Shown in pieces: positions 9,686 through 20,974 of a stretch of 64,000 nt of DNA; the first letter of the stretch is position 1; each line of letters begins with the position of its first letter. The notes under the pieces were generated by a model, which made no database searches, had not been told where the DNA came from, and saw only the letters and a program-made list of their open reading frames with translations. The stretch comes from Calocera cornea HHB12733 (lineage: Eukaryota; Basidiomycota; Dacrymycetes; Dacrymycetales; Dacrymycetaceae). Location of the stretch: assembly GCA_001632435.1 (NCBI GenBank), contig KV423944.1:9540-73539 (forward strand), read 5' to 3'. A program made the translations under genes and the position numbers.

Positions 9686-12600
9686 TCAATTTACGTCAAT
9701 TTTCGCGTCCCCTTCCCCGCGTGCCCCACCCCGCATCTCGGGGCCTATCAAACGCGCGAGATCTCTTCGAATCCCTACGTTCGAATCGCTCACGCTCTGT
9801 CGTCGAGGCATGACTTGGACTAAGCGTGCGTACTCCAGCAGATCTGAGAATCCAGTCAGATCACGCAACCACGTGGACGAAATAAAATCCGCGTACCCTG
9901 CGTCGCGATTCCAAGATTCAGTAGAATAGCCCGGGTCGGTGTCTGACGGAGAATACAGTTCCGCCGCACGATATGTTCCCCGGAGGAGTCTCGGTGTAGG
10001 TGCTTGGTCCCTCAGGTGTGGGACGAGCGTTGCATTTGAAGCCACTTGAGCTACTCCCTGATATGCTGCTTCGCCTACGACATCCGATGATGGCATTATT
10101 GGCGGCGGTACACAAAGCCCTGAAGTTGGCGGCGGTACACAAAGCCCTGAAGAAACCAAGCCAGCTTGTTCAATCAATGACTGTACGAGCCGCAACTGTT
10201 CCGGAGTAAGACGTGCGATATCCTGCGTAACGCCTGCTACAGAGGTTGCCGGCGCTGTTGCCATCATCTCGGGGCGAGGAGCGGAGAGAGGCAAGGACGG
10301 CCACGCTAGTGACGCGGGCGCGGGCTCCGTCATTGCTTCAGTATTTCTCGCGGCAGAGACTTGCTGAAGACGCGAAAGTTGTGCCCGATATAACACAAAA
10401 ACGCCCAGCAAAACGTCTTCCAAGCGTTGAATGGGCAACTCCAGGTGGTTGAGTAGTTGCACGAACTCAGGGAGCGGATCGTTTGCCTTCAGCGGCACCA
10501 GATACAGATCTTTCCCGATGGCCGTGTCTGTTGATTTTGTACCCCAGGGGAATGCTATCCCATGGCGCCTTTCATGACAGTTCAGAATCGCGGATGGAAG
10601 TTAGAAAATGTAACTGACCTTCGAGAGTATAAGAACTCAAACAGTTGCCCGAAACTGTTCTCATCTGAGGCACTCCGAGGTGATAGAGCGATCGCCACAA
10701 GCTCTTTGTTAGCAGACATGCGCATGTTGAGGAGGTACTCTGTGGAACTGGGGACAGGGACCCTGCCTTCTATTCGAATGGTTGCCGAAGTGAAAAGAAG
10801 ATCCCATGCCATATGATCTTTTGCAAGTTTCGGTCCACCGACTTGGCGGGCAACGACGTAACACGATATTGGTGGAGCTGGGTCCATTGGCATTAAAATC
10901 TGAGGTAATCAGCACAGCAAATGGCTCCGAAACAGAGCACGGTACCTCTCCTTTCCACACTTCAATTGGGGGAGCCCGGGTGCGCACCGGCAATCCCGCA
11001 TTGTCTTCACGTAATGCGCCATGGTTCTCTTCTTCCGGAGCAAGTAGAACCTCAAGATCCCCATCGTCCATCAAATCGAGGAACTCTTCTTGCACGGGAT
11101 CAGAATCACCATCCAGCTCCAGCTCCAAATGTTCAACCACGGAAGCTTGACGATCTCTTGAGTCATTGTCCATGGACCAGATTGTATTCAAGCTGAAGTT
11201 CGGGTGCGACGGCGTCACCGGGGACAATGGCGGTCGAGCGGACGGCACTGGGCGCGATGTCTCTTGTACCTTCTGTATGTCGAGGTTGTCCGGACGAGCT
11301 ACTTTTTGTAAGACAGCCGATGTTGTCTCCGGAGGAACGCCATCTGATAGAGACCCAAGAGATGGAGAAGGCTCTTCTGGCCCAATTGCTGCACCTGTCA
11401 TCGCGACTAGTGCGTCCACGGTCGACAACCCTTGTCCAGAAGAGTCTGTCTCTTTTGCATACAAGAAGTCAACTGATTGCGATCGAACACGAGGTCGAGG
11501 CGAACGCAGGCGTTCCTCTTCAGATAGTTCGTCTGAGCGCCGAGCTTCGTACGCAGAGAATGCTTCGATGACCTCTTCGCCTTTGTGGGTGATTTTGGCA
11601 GTAGGCACTGCCGGTGCTTCGAGGATGGAATATTGTAGCGATTCTCGCCTGGCAATTTCCATCTCATGTTGCCTTTCCTCGTTGGCAAGATCTGCAGAAG
11701 ACATCATTGCCAGATCCTCGGCGGGTAGTTCCGAGCTCCCAATTCGACGTCGTAGTAATACCCTGTCTCTCTGCGAAAGGTTGAAATTCAGGGTTCGGAA
11801 TCGTTCCCTAGTGTCCGCCGTCACCATGGATCTCCGACACTTCTTTGCGGTAGCTTGACGCACCTATACTTCGCTGCTGCAACTGTTTTGCCCTTCTTCT
11901 CATCAAACTCGGCGAACGTCTCATGTAGATGTTGCTCAAGGTCGCCTACATATGCAATCGCAGCACTTTGAGGCGATCTGACGGGCGGACTGGTTTCTGG
12001 ACTTTCACGAGTGGTTTGAAAAAGGGTTCCTGGCACTGAAACGCCATGAGCGAGCTTGTGATCCACGAAATGTTCTTCAAACATGGGAAGTATAACTTCC
12101 AAGAGCTTTTCATAGCAGTACTTGCGAACAGGGTCATTTGAGATAGAAGCTGTGCCTTCCCGCCGGGCTGACATAGCGCTGTCAGGGGTGGTCCATTGGC
12201 GTTGTTGCTCTTCGATCCTTCCGGTGGATCGGCGAGTGGATCCGTGACTTATGACTTGGTGTGCTCTGCTTGGAGCGCGTATAGCCGCTCGACTTGAAGG
12301 TAGCTGATCAAAATCAATGAATACTCGATTCGTAATATACACAGCTGTCCTCACTTGACTACTTCCCTTGCGTTCATCTGAACCATCTGAGTAGTTGTCA
12401 TCGCTGCTTAAGCTCTCTTCGCTCTCCTCGTCTTCATCATTGGCCGCTTTGGAAATTGGCCGTCCGGTGTATGTCTTTACATAGAGGTCGTCTTCGTCGC
12501 CGTCATTAGTAGAGATAGATTCGGGATGTTGTGGGAGGCCCGGTATCGCATCAACGAGTGTTGTATAGTCCCAAAACACTGTTAATAACAGTTTAGTACG

Positions 12601-13018
12601 ATAGCGAAGGGCTTTGAATTGTCACAAATATCACAATGACTCAGTGATCTGAGAGTCACAGAGGCAGGACAGAGCGCGATACTGTAAATATATGGACTCG
12701 CGACTCACTCTGTGTAGTCCGATTCGTCTTCTCGCTGCAACGCGGACATATGTATTCAGCTGTTCCCAAGTCAGGCTCCGCAGTAACAGGTGGACACGAG
12801 AAAGCAACTCACCCATGTCCTCGGCATCCATCTCTCTCAATCCTATGCACGAAAAGTGGAACCTACAAAACGTAAACGGACGGACCAGAAGGTAAGAGTG
12901 TAGTGCCTCATACGTACCATTTTCGGCAGCTGTCACACAGAACCGTTGGCTCTGCCACCAGGTCCACACCATCACAGAGGCATTCAGAGCGCTTTCTCTT
13001 CTGCCCGCGTGGCGGCAT
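9686..13018 (-). CDS. BYE1: Bye1-like transcription regulator: PHD finger, TFIIS central domain, SPOC domain
   Basis: Predicted nuclear protein that binds RNA polymerase II through its TFIIS-like domain and methylated histone H3 through its PHD finger. The start at 13018 gives MPPRGQKRKRSE, leading directly into the PHD cysteines (CLCDGVD...LCDSCRKWY), split by an intron from HFSCIGL and the final CPRCSEK (near 12770). An acidic, Ser-rich linker follows. The TFIIS central domain (12150-11640) contains DPVRKYCYEKLLEVILPMFEE and RFRTLNFNLSQRDRVLLRRR. The SPOC domain begins at IEVWKGEV (near 11000), continues through WDLLFTSATIRIEGRVPVPS and ends near LPIQRLEDVLLGVFVLY (10420). The C-terminal tail holds a 27-bp in-frame tandem duplication. 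This domain order matches yeast Bye1 and animal PHF3/DIDO. Confidence 0.9.
10101..10154 (-). repeat. 27-bp tandem duplication inside BYE1
   Basis: Two adjacent 27-bp copies (10101-10127 and 10128-10154) differ only at the last two bases. On the coding strand they give the nine-residue repeat SGLCVPPPT / SGLCVPPPI in the Pro-rich tail. The unit keeps the frame. Confidence 0.85.
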
Positions 13019-13223
13019 CTGCCCCGCGTCGATATGTTCAAGCGTGAGATGGTGTCTCAGTGAGGGACGGCCTTGCTTGTGGCCTGGCGCTCTCTGCCTG
13101 TTGTCACACGACCGAGTGGCGACTAGTGGCTATGTATGGAGACACTCCATGGACAGCTGATTTTGGCCTGCTGGGCCCTAGCATCACGTCATCCCGCTTC
13201 CACCTAATTAATGTAGAGGTAAC

Positions 13224-13642
13224 GTATCAAAAATTGCCTAGGATGCCCTGTCAGTCTTCAATGCCCCGCGCGCAAGTAGTGAACTCCGTAGGTTCATAAA
13301 GAATTTCAAGTCATTTGCATAGTACTTTCAGCAGTGGCAATGGGCTGGGAAGTTCCAACCAATACATACATTGTTTTCTCACCTTCGAGAAGACGGGGCA
13401 TGGCTGTGGGACCACAACTTCTTTCTCAAGCATGAGACTACAGAAAATCATAGCTCTACTTTTCTATTTTTTTTACTAAATGGCATCAAGAAATGTGCCA
13501 ATTCATGATATCAGTTGTAGGAAATAACTGACCACCGAAAATACTACATGAATGACTTAAAACTGATTATGAACTTACAGAGTTCACTCCTTGCGTGCGG
13601 GGCATTGTAGACTGACAGGGCATCCTAGGCAACTTTTGATAC
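13224..13642. mobile_element. Foldback/MITE-like element with about 75-bp inverted arms
   Basis: Left arm 13224-13299 and right arm 13568-13642 are reverse complements with only a handful of mismatches (both contain TTGCCTAGGATGCCCTGTCA in opposite orientations). The arms enclose about 270 bp of AT-rich, CpG-poor sequence. Beyond the arms, GAGGTAAC (left, 13216-13223) is matched by GTTACCTC on the right after an extra stretch of about 18 bp. No transposase frame is present, so this fits a non-autonomous foldback element or an inverted duplication. Target-site duplications were not clear. Confidence 0.65.
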
Positions 13643-13874
13643 CGCTGGGCCATCCGAGATGTTACCTCGTTCAATGTACTGTACTTATGTTTCGGGATGC
13701 GCGGACGTGCCTCAATGGCGGAAGACCACTGTCCGCTATGATAAGAGCCCCATACAGACAGCCGGCGCGGTACGAGCCAATCCGAGAACCCCTCCATGAC
13801 AAGCAATTAGAGCTGCACGTCCCTTCCATCGCCAGGGGTGTTGGGTTCGAGGTGCTGTAGCCCTGGTTTTCTCG

Positions 13875-14375
13875 GACGCTCTGCGCCAGACCGCATGGCT
13901 CACAAATATACCTCCGTTTACCCCCGTGTCCGTCTCAAGGAGTCCATGCTCCCGGTGGAGCGCACTTTTGCTGTCGCTAGGGGGTCTTTCTGCTGGAGGT
14001 TTGTTTCCGCCATTTTTTTGGCTTCGGGGATGCCATTTACTTCCGTGGTAAGGTCTACCTCCGCTATCGTGTTTGCTCCGGAGGTATATGTTCAGCTCCG
14101 CAATGTGCTTTGCTTCCGGAGACCACTTGATTCCGCTAGGATTTCTACTTGCCTTTGAAAATGTTCTAGCGGCTTCACCTTTGATAGGGCAGGCAACCCA
14201 AGGATCGGAAGCAAACTCTATACCTGAACCAAATATCTGTTGGGACAGCAAACTATTCAGCGGAAGCAAATACAGCAGCGGGAAGAAATTAAACACCGGA
14301 GGTAAATGTTTTGGCGGAAGCAAAGACCAAGGTAGAAAGCAGCTCACCCGGAGAGTACCTAAAGCGGAAGCAAAG
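13875..14375. repeat. Decamer array C with end module, two-sided
   Basis: 13875-13927 is the reverse complement of the end module (GGGGTAAACGGAGGTATAT, then TTGTGAGC). From 13940 to about 14130 the motif lies mostly on the minus strand (TTCCGT, CTCCGG). From about 14200 to 14375 it switches to plus-strand copies (GGAAGCAAAC, CGGAAGCAAATAC, CGGAGGTAAATG, CGGAAGCAAAG). The module faces leftward, the direction of the BYE1 start at 13018, with the foldback element in between. Confidence 0.6.
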
Positions 14376-14596
14376 TATCGCCCTTGTTGGGGTTTTCGGC
14401 CCCGCGGGACATTTCGCCGGCCCCACTTTGCTGGATTGCCATGAAGACTACTGCACTACTGTACATATCAACGCACCCGCCCGCGGAATGCGGTAGCGGA
14501 TCCGTCACACTTTGTCGGGCTATGGGTACCATTTTGATCTAATTGCCCCAAGCTATGCGGGTGCCACAAGTGTGCTTCGGGCAATCGATGAAAGAG

Positions 14597-17500
14597 TTAC
14601 CCCTCGACCTGTGCCCCGGCGAGGGTACGACTGAGGTTGTACGAAGCGCTGCCAATCACACCCCTCGTCAGAAGGAAGGCAAAGAATCGATTGACAGCCC
14701 CACCTGATCAGCGTTACATGCTGATTAGATAGGTTATTAGTATACTTTGTAGCGAAGTTCACGGACGACGCACAGTGAAGCCTTGAATCGCATTTCCGAG
14801 ACTATACCAGTTCAGTGAGACGAGAAGCCACTAAGATCTCGAGACCTACCCTTCACCGGCAGGTGAAATCTCTTCCGACCTACACCCATTTTAGCTGGGA
14901 ATACTCCGACTATCTTGGCAACGACGCGTACCATAACGACACATGGTTGCCTTCGGAGAACAGGCAGGTCAGATAACTGTGAGGCAGTTTTCGTAAAGGA
15001 TACTGTTACCATAGCCAAGAAAGTCCTAGGGCAGACTCAGAGGTCTGGAATATGCATACATAGAAGCACTTACTTCGAACATGTCCACCGCTCTCGCGAG
15101 ATATTTCCTGTCGTATTGACCAGCGCGGGTGAGGGCCTCGACACACCTGATAGACAGCTGGGTATGAGAACGTCCATCAGTATTGTTTTGATGGGTTACC
15201 ATAGAGTGCACAGAGAAAATGTTCTGCACAACACTGAGTGCTGATCACAGGCCATGAATGTGAGCAATCCTATGCTTACCCTTCTTCCCCGCCCACGCCG
15301 TCGTCAGTTTTGGTCACATCTGACGGAGAAAGGTCGTCAGCGTCCCTAGATTGGCTAGGGAACCGATCCCTACCATATCTGTACTGTGCAGCAGTAAGAC
15401 GATCAATTACGAGATTGAACGAGGAACGAAAGCGCACTTACGACAAGGTTATTTGTTACCAACCCTCCACGTTCCGGAGGACGTAGGATGGCATCGAGGG
15501 TGCTCAAGAAGCGTGGGTCGGCCGCGGATGAGAAAAACACAAGTGGTGCGATGAGAATGGAGGCATCCAACAAATGCTTACAATAGATCAGGGAACGCCT
15601 ACAATTAGACGAAAAAGGACAAACAGGCTCCTCGTAGCTTTGACCGTAATGGGCGCCCGGGCTGTACCAAGCTTTATGCATGATTTCGTCATAGAGTTCG
15701 TCGCGAGCTTTGAGCCATTCAGCGCGTCTGGGACACGGTAGCGAGCGCTTGTCAGCGAGTCGAAGGCCTGAAAACAATACATTGGGTTTGCTTCAAAACG
15801 AGACCGAACCTGGTTTACCTCGATCTATTGCCACCCTATGACAAGGTGAGGACGTAGCTGATAGAGAACAGTATTACACACCATAGCATGATCTACTCCG
15901 GATGTTGGGTCAAGCAAATTTGCGCGCAAATGGAGGAAGCCAACCTTGGAATACTGATACGTATCAGCAGTCGAACACACCATATGACGTAACGAGTTTA
16001 CCGTGAAGTTACGCTGTTTGTTTCGAACCTCCCTGACCGTTATGCATTACATTCGAAGAAACGCACGAGGGTAGCCAAAGCTTACCAAATGGATCTGAGT
16101 GGTTGATTAAGTTAAACCCATTGAACAGCCTGCATCGGTACTTACAGATCAGGCCGATGACAATTTGCAACCACCCAATCTACCCTAGAGGTGAAGTTTG
16201 GTAGATTTCAGCGATAGGGTGCAAATATTCACGTACAACTCCCTGACCGCGACCCAAAGGTCATAGCCAAGAGGCTTGCTGTACTTTTGCCCCAGATAGA
16301 TGCAATCCATCAGCTCGCCATATATATCCTTGGGCTGGAGTCAACGGAATTTCATGGATATCTGAGGGAGAACGAACCAATTGCACGTGGTCGGCTGCCC
16401 CGTTCCCGATACTGAACGCACTACCGTTGAGTTCTCAACTAACTGCGATCACCAAATAAACACACCGAACAGGTCGAGAGCCTTGATAACCTGAAGTTCA
16501 TCATTCGAGATGAGCAGAGCCTCTATTTCGTCGACAACATACCTTCGAGATGATTCAACTCAATCTCGTCAATTTTCTTGCCCCCTGTAATACTGATCAG
16601 CCCGCGGCGCCGATTTACAACGAAGGACTCACCATGGATGGTGTACCTGCAATGGCATTTACAGACACTCACGAGCATTGAGAAAGTGCGCACATAATTT
16701 GCAACGACCCATCCGGATTCTGCGGTAATGTTTGGCATATCCACGCGTGGGGATGGGAAATGTTTGCATACCCTGTCTTGCAATCTGTTGAAGATGAATT
16801 GCATATATGCTATGACATGGCTTAGCAACCCGTCCAATCTTGCCTAAATGAACCCGAACCATTTGCCTCGTCCGTGAATCCCAGTCGAATCAAGGCATAT
16901 ACCGTGAAGGAACTGTCTCGAATCTGGAGGCTTTAATGAGAAGAGAAAAACTACAATCTTTGATAGGCACTAACCCAGGAAAACCTATATTCAATCAGTG
17001 TCCTGACTCAGCCTCCTGACGTTCCAACGAGGGCAACAAACCTGTAGTCCCTGATCATAGGATGAGATCAGGGAACAGGATCAACGTCAGCGCACCTACC
17101 AGTTCCTTGTTCCTCCAATGAACTCCGGAAGAGAAAAAGTTGGCGAAGCGACAATTGCGCCCGTGGGCTCGTAAATCAGCATTTTCAGCGCAAGTGCGCT
17201 GCGCTGAACAGCTTCTCTCCAAGACCCCCGATAGGTCGACTTTCCGATCCAGTTCTGCCAGAACTTCGTAGTTTCCTGCGGCATGTCAGACAGAGGTAGA
17301 GGTCGTTTGATTCTTGTGCATTACCATCAACAGCCTATCGGACAGTTCCTGTCTAGAAGGTTAGACATCTTTCTGTGCCGGAGGGTACACGCTCACAGCA
17401 GTCAGAACTGGGTCATCTAACGATCTCGGCTTTGCACCACCGGATACTAAGTCTGCGCAAATGATGAGATTGTGGATCGCGGTGTAATGCGGCGTCCTAC

Positions 17501-18562
17501 CCTCAATGGGGACGCGTAGAGCCTTTGCGTGGGACACACTAGGTGAGGGCTTCTTGTCGTCGGAAGGCGGCGGAGGCGGCGTTCGCAAGATGAAGGTTAT
17601 AGATTGTCCTGCTCACAGATGGTTGGTGATGTAAAACAAGAACTGTTGTACGAACGTACCATCCTCAAGCTCGAAATCGCAAATTGCGGCAGGTCCTAGA
17701 TGTTCTTTCATGGTGACAAGCTCGAATTTGACGGCTGGCATGCCATTGCAGCTCTCCGAAGCATCAACAACGTAGCGCAGATCGAGATCGAGAGACTGGC
17801 TGGAGAAGAAGACCTTCTGTTGATGGTCGGCGATAACGCTCTCGTCTTCTACAACGTTGGCAGTGTGCCTGTCTCGGGCATAGTTGAAGGCTGGAGCACA
17901 CTCCATACGGATTGGCACTGTGCCTCGAATGGCAGTCACTTTGCGACACATCCAGAAGAGCTTTGCCGATGATCCGTCCATGGGTCGTGGAAGCCAGTCC
18001 ACTACCTCCGCAACGCCTTGGTCTGCCAAGAATCTGTGAGAGAGTCAAGACCCATTCTTCTTAACCTTGTGACAAGGGCATACTTGGTGCGGAGCACATT
18101 CGAGCTAGGAAGGTAGGCCTGCAAAATTGTTTAGGGGCGTGACATGTTTCGCTCAATATTTCGCACCTGCTTTGGCGTGAAGCTGAGCTTTGGCGAGATG
18201 CTGAAGTGTCCGCCCTGGAGTCTTCCGTCAGCTCATAGTTTTCAACCAGCAGATCACGTCGAAGCACCTTGTTCTTGTCCAAAATTCTAGCAAATATGCT
18301 ACAGGAAGGCATAAGCCAAAGAAGACGGGCCCGTTTCTGAGGGCAGACCTTGGGCTGTCAAAGTCAGGCACGCAGTAACTCTCGATAGAGCCGTCGATGG
18401 AGATGAGAGCGGCCGTTCTCAAGTTGCCGATGAGGGCGTGGTCCTGGATGGGCAAGTAAGGTCCTGGACGGCGGTGTCAACCACCAGCACTGGAAGGAAC
18501 GTGGACAAGTTGGACACACTCGCGCCATCGTTAGTGGACTGTTTGTTGTTGGACTGCGCCAT
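14597..18562 (-). CDS. GH15-family glycoside hydrolase (trehalase/glucoamylase-like), many introns
   Basis: A cytosolic-type GH15 enzyme, predicted to cleave alpha-glucosidic bonds such as trehalose or oligosaccharides; no signal peptide is seen. Hand splicing from ATG 18562 gives [14 protein letters not shown], then after a 55-nt intron [20 protein letters not shown] and [14 protein letters not shown], the GH15 N-terminus. Later exons give YLPSSNVL...[18 protein letters not shown] (near 18000), [20 protein letters not shown] with [15 protein letters not shown] (near 17250-17105), YTIHGE and [11 protein letters not shown] (near 16650-16530), [10 protein letters not shown]...[19 protein letters not shown] (near 15560-15470), [20 protein letters not shown] (near 15150) and [16 protein letters not shown] (14780-14630). 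The stop is TAA at 14597-14599. Although open frames are short, family motifs run in order throughout, so it reads as an intact gene with many small exons. Substrate is not determinable. Confidence 0.85.
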
Positions 18563-19050
18563 GCTGGACAATGGCTTATGCTACACGGATGGAGCAACGA
18601 CGAGGACCGTTTTATAGATGGAAGGTAAAGATATGGGAGACGCAGAGGGGCGGCGTTTGTGCGTGTCTGTCTGTGTCTATCTGGTTGCTTCAGTGGGGAA
18701 TGCGGTCACCAGGAGGCGGGAATACGATCGCGGCCCCGTGGGGTGTCCATGTGCAACGCGTACAGTCAGCCGCCGTGGCTGTACCGTCGAAAGGGTCGCT
18801 TCAGCGTCTGAGATTCGCAAAGCTTACAAATACGCTTACTTCGATTTACCCCCGTATCCACGGAGGCAGGCCAAGCGGAAGCAACACGCTTGATATATTC
18901 GCTCCCGTTTGCTGTTGATTTTGCTTCCGCTAAATCCAGGAGCCGGACGCGAGTAAACGGAGGTAGTTTTGTGAGCTGTCGCTGAGCGCTTGTCACGAAA
19001 CTCGGAAGTCTCGCGTGTGCGTGACCGCTGTGGGGGCACACATTCTCATC
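18563..19050. promoter_or_regulatory. Divergent promoter region between GH15 and the coiled-coil gene
   Basis: 488 bp between two outward-facing start codons. Most of the right half is decamer array D with its end module. One ACGCGT box occurs at 18756-18761. No gene is seen. Confidence 0.55.
18835..19015 (+). repeat. Decamer array D with end module, facing the 19051 gene
   Basis: A compact array: TTCGATTTACCCCCGT, CGGAGGCA, GCGGAAGCAAC, then opposite-strand TTTGCTTCCGC-like copies. It ends in the module GAGTAAACGGAGGTAG (from 18951) and TTGTCACGAAACTCGGAAGT (18990-19009), then TCGCG. The module stops about 36 bp before the next gene's start codon. Confidence 0.65.
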
Positions 19051-19765
19051 ATGGCCACCACGGTCACTTCAGAGCATCGTCGACACCTTACAGTCCCTTC
19101 CCCCCGTCCACGCCCCGGCTCTCGCACTCCTAGTGGTCGCGTCAGTCCGGCCCTACCAAGCACCAATCCCGCGGCGGCAAGCGTACTTTCTGTCGCCTCC
19201 ACGCTCTCTCCTCCAAACGCTCTCGAGTCCCTCCTTAGAGATACGGAGCACCGCTGCGAACAGTTCGAGCACCGAATAGCACGGTTACAGGACATCCTCG
19301 ATCATGAATTCGACAATTGGCGCACCGTCCTCAGAGAACACGATGCCGTGAACGATGAGCTAGTTCGGCTATCCGAGGCCATCAATCACACGGCAACGCG
19401 CGAGGTTCCGCAAACGCTCGCGAAGCTCAACGCCGAGTCAAGGGAAACACGAGGCGTGGCGAAGCAACTGGACCTCATGGGAAGAAGGGTCACGGAGACC
19501 GAAAACAAGCTGAAAGAAGGCCGAAGGAAGATGGACAGGCTCGAAAGGGTGCTGGCTGAGCAGGAGGCTGGCAGAGGTTGGCTCACTTGGACGAACTTCG
19601 GTATGTCACTCACACGGTAGTGTTTGCATTATTGTTCACACGGCGCGCGGAGTCATTGGGATGGGTGCTCTGATTCTCGCTGTGGGGCTGGCATTTCTCA
19701 TGTTCTACTACGCCGCCTGGAGCCCACCGCTAGAAGGCACCCTTACTTCGGACAGTTCTGGCTAG
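19051..19765 (+). CDS. Coiled-coil protein with a C-terminal membrane anchor, function unknown
   Basis: Two exons. The first (from ATG 19051) encodes a Ser/Pro/Arg-rich N-terminus (residues about 10-55) and a long heptad-patterned coiled coil of about 120 residues. After a short intron (donor near 19602, acceptor near 19650) the second exon encodes IGMGALILAVGLAFLMFYYAAW, a single transmembrane helix, and a short tail ending in SSG. This layout resembles tail-anchored SNARE or tether proteins, but I cannot assign a family. An alternative upstream ATG at 19015 would add 12 residues, starting inside the repeat module. Its stop is only 30 bp from the stop of COQ3 on the other strand. Confidence 0.7.
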
Positions 19766-19795
19766 CCTGCGACCGCTTATGATTCATATTGTGCC

Positions 19796-20784
19796 TCAGT
19801 CGCGTCTCATCGGTTTCCTCGCCCAGAAGAGGTAATTGCACTGCTCGCTCCATCCAGCACCTCTCGGGCCGAGCTGCCACTCCCCATTCCATGGAACATA
19901 CATCATGCCCCTAACCTCCGCCTCGTGTCTTGATGGTCGACCGTCAAAGGTTTGGGTTATCCAGCCCAAATGGTCGAAGAAAGACACAAGCTCGGAGGGG
20001 CGGATGAACTTCTCATAGGTGTGTGTACCCGGTGCAACGAGCCCGAGTGTATCTTCCGCCATGGTAATTGTTAAGAGGTGGGCGAGAGGAGTTCGTGAAA
20101 TGGTGGATAGAAATAGGTGGCCCCCAGGCTATACCCAATGAGCCATGTACAAAGACAGTATAGAGCAGAATGACATACTTCAAGCAGCTCGGCGCAGCTT
20201 CTGAGAAAGTGACTGGGTTCGTCCACATGCTCTAGGACCTCCATCGCACATAAGACATCAAACTGATGCCCCTCGGCTGCCAACATTTCTACTGCTGCAT
20301 GTCGGTACTCTAGGTCCTGCAGCGAGTGGTCATGGCTTTGATGCAGCTCTGCTATGGCGATGTTGGATGCCGCAGCGTCCACACCTGTTACACTGGCTCC
20401 CAGTCTAGCCAGGCTCTGTCCCTCAGGTCAAACTCGGTCCCAGCCCATGGGAGGGCCACGCACCTCAGACAATAGCCCACCCCCACAACCCACATCCAGT
20501 ATCCGTTTCCCACTCATCGCTTTCCATGGCGCCAAGCTGCGCTCGCCGTCCACCTCTGCGGTCTCCACCAGTTTCTCCTTCAGCCACGCGACGCGTGGCG
20601 GGTTCATCTTGTGCAACATCTTGAGCTCTCCGTGTTCGTCCCACCATTGGGCAGACAGCCTGGAGAAATGCTCGATCTCAGCTGGGTCAATCGTCGAGTT
20701 TGAGGACGCCCGAGCATTGTTTGAGAGATGCCTGCTGAAGAGGCGCGCAGAGTGCCCAAAGCGCGTGTGTACAGGAACGCGCAT
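19796..20784 (-). CDS. COQ3: Mitochondrial ubiquinone biosynthesis O-methyltransferase Coq3
   Basis: SAM-dependent methyltransferase that performs both O-methylation steps of coenzyme Q synthesis in the mitochondrial matrix. I choose ATG 20784 because it opens MRVPVHTRFGHSARLFSRHL, an arginine-rich targeting peptide; the frame is open upstream but without an ATG. Motifs in order: EIEHFSRLSAQWWDEHGE, then LHKMNPPR, the SAM-binding ILDVGCGGGLLSE (near 20490), GVDAAASNIAIA after an intron (near 20370), FDVLCAMEVLEHVDEP (near 20240), and a last exon with GTHTYEKFIRPSELVSFF (near 20020-19970). The end is WARKPMRRD. Divergent from MVP1 across about 190 bp. Confidence 0.93.
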
Positions 20785-20974
20785 GAGGACAATCGTAGGG
20801 ACGAGACGCAGGGACGCACACTCGAAGTGGCTTCCCCTGGAACCAATCAACGCCGCGCCGCGTCAGTGGCTTCCCAGCCTAATCCGGCTCACGCTTGTCT
20901 CTCCTCACCTGCGCGTTGCCGTCGCCCGCAGCTGGTCGCCCTTGCTCTTCGCTGCAGCCGTTTGCCCGACGACC
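20785..20974. promoter_or_regulatory. Short bidirectional promoter COQ3/MVP1
   Basis: Only 190 bp separate the two start codons, so the genes must share promoter sequence. A pyrimidine-rich patch lies near 20890-20910. No clear TATA box is visible. Confidence 0.5.

Larger units (their letters stand above)
13019..14596. other. Repeat-rich intergenic region between GH15 and BYE1
   Basis: No gene is seen in about 1.6 kb. It contains a foldback element (13224-13642) and decamer array C (13875-14375), both listed separately. 13300-13565 is AT-rich and poor in CpG. Confidence 0.6.

Noticed and set aside
11166..11858. A 230-codon plus-strand frame
   Set aside because: Antisense to the TFIIS-domain and linker part of BYE1; composition mirrors the coding strand.
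14597..18562. Possibility that the GH15 gene is a pseudogene
   Set aside because: Open frames are short and stops are frequent, but each break can be spliced with a GT-AG intron and the family motifs run in order to a proper stop, so it reads as intact and intron-rich.
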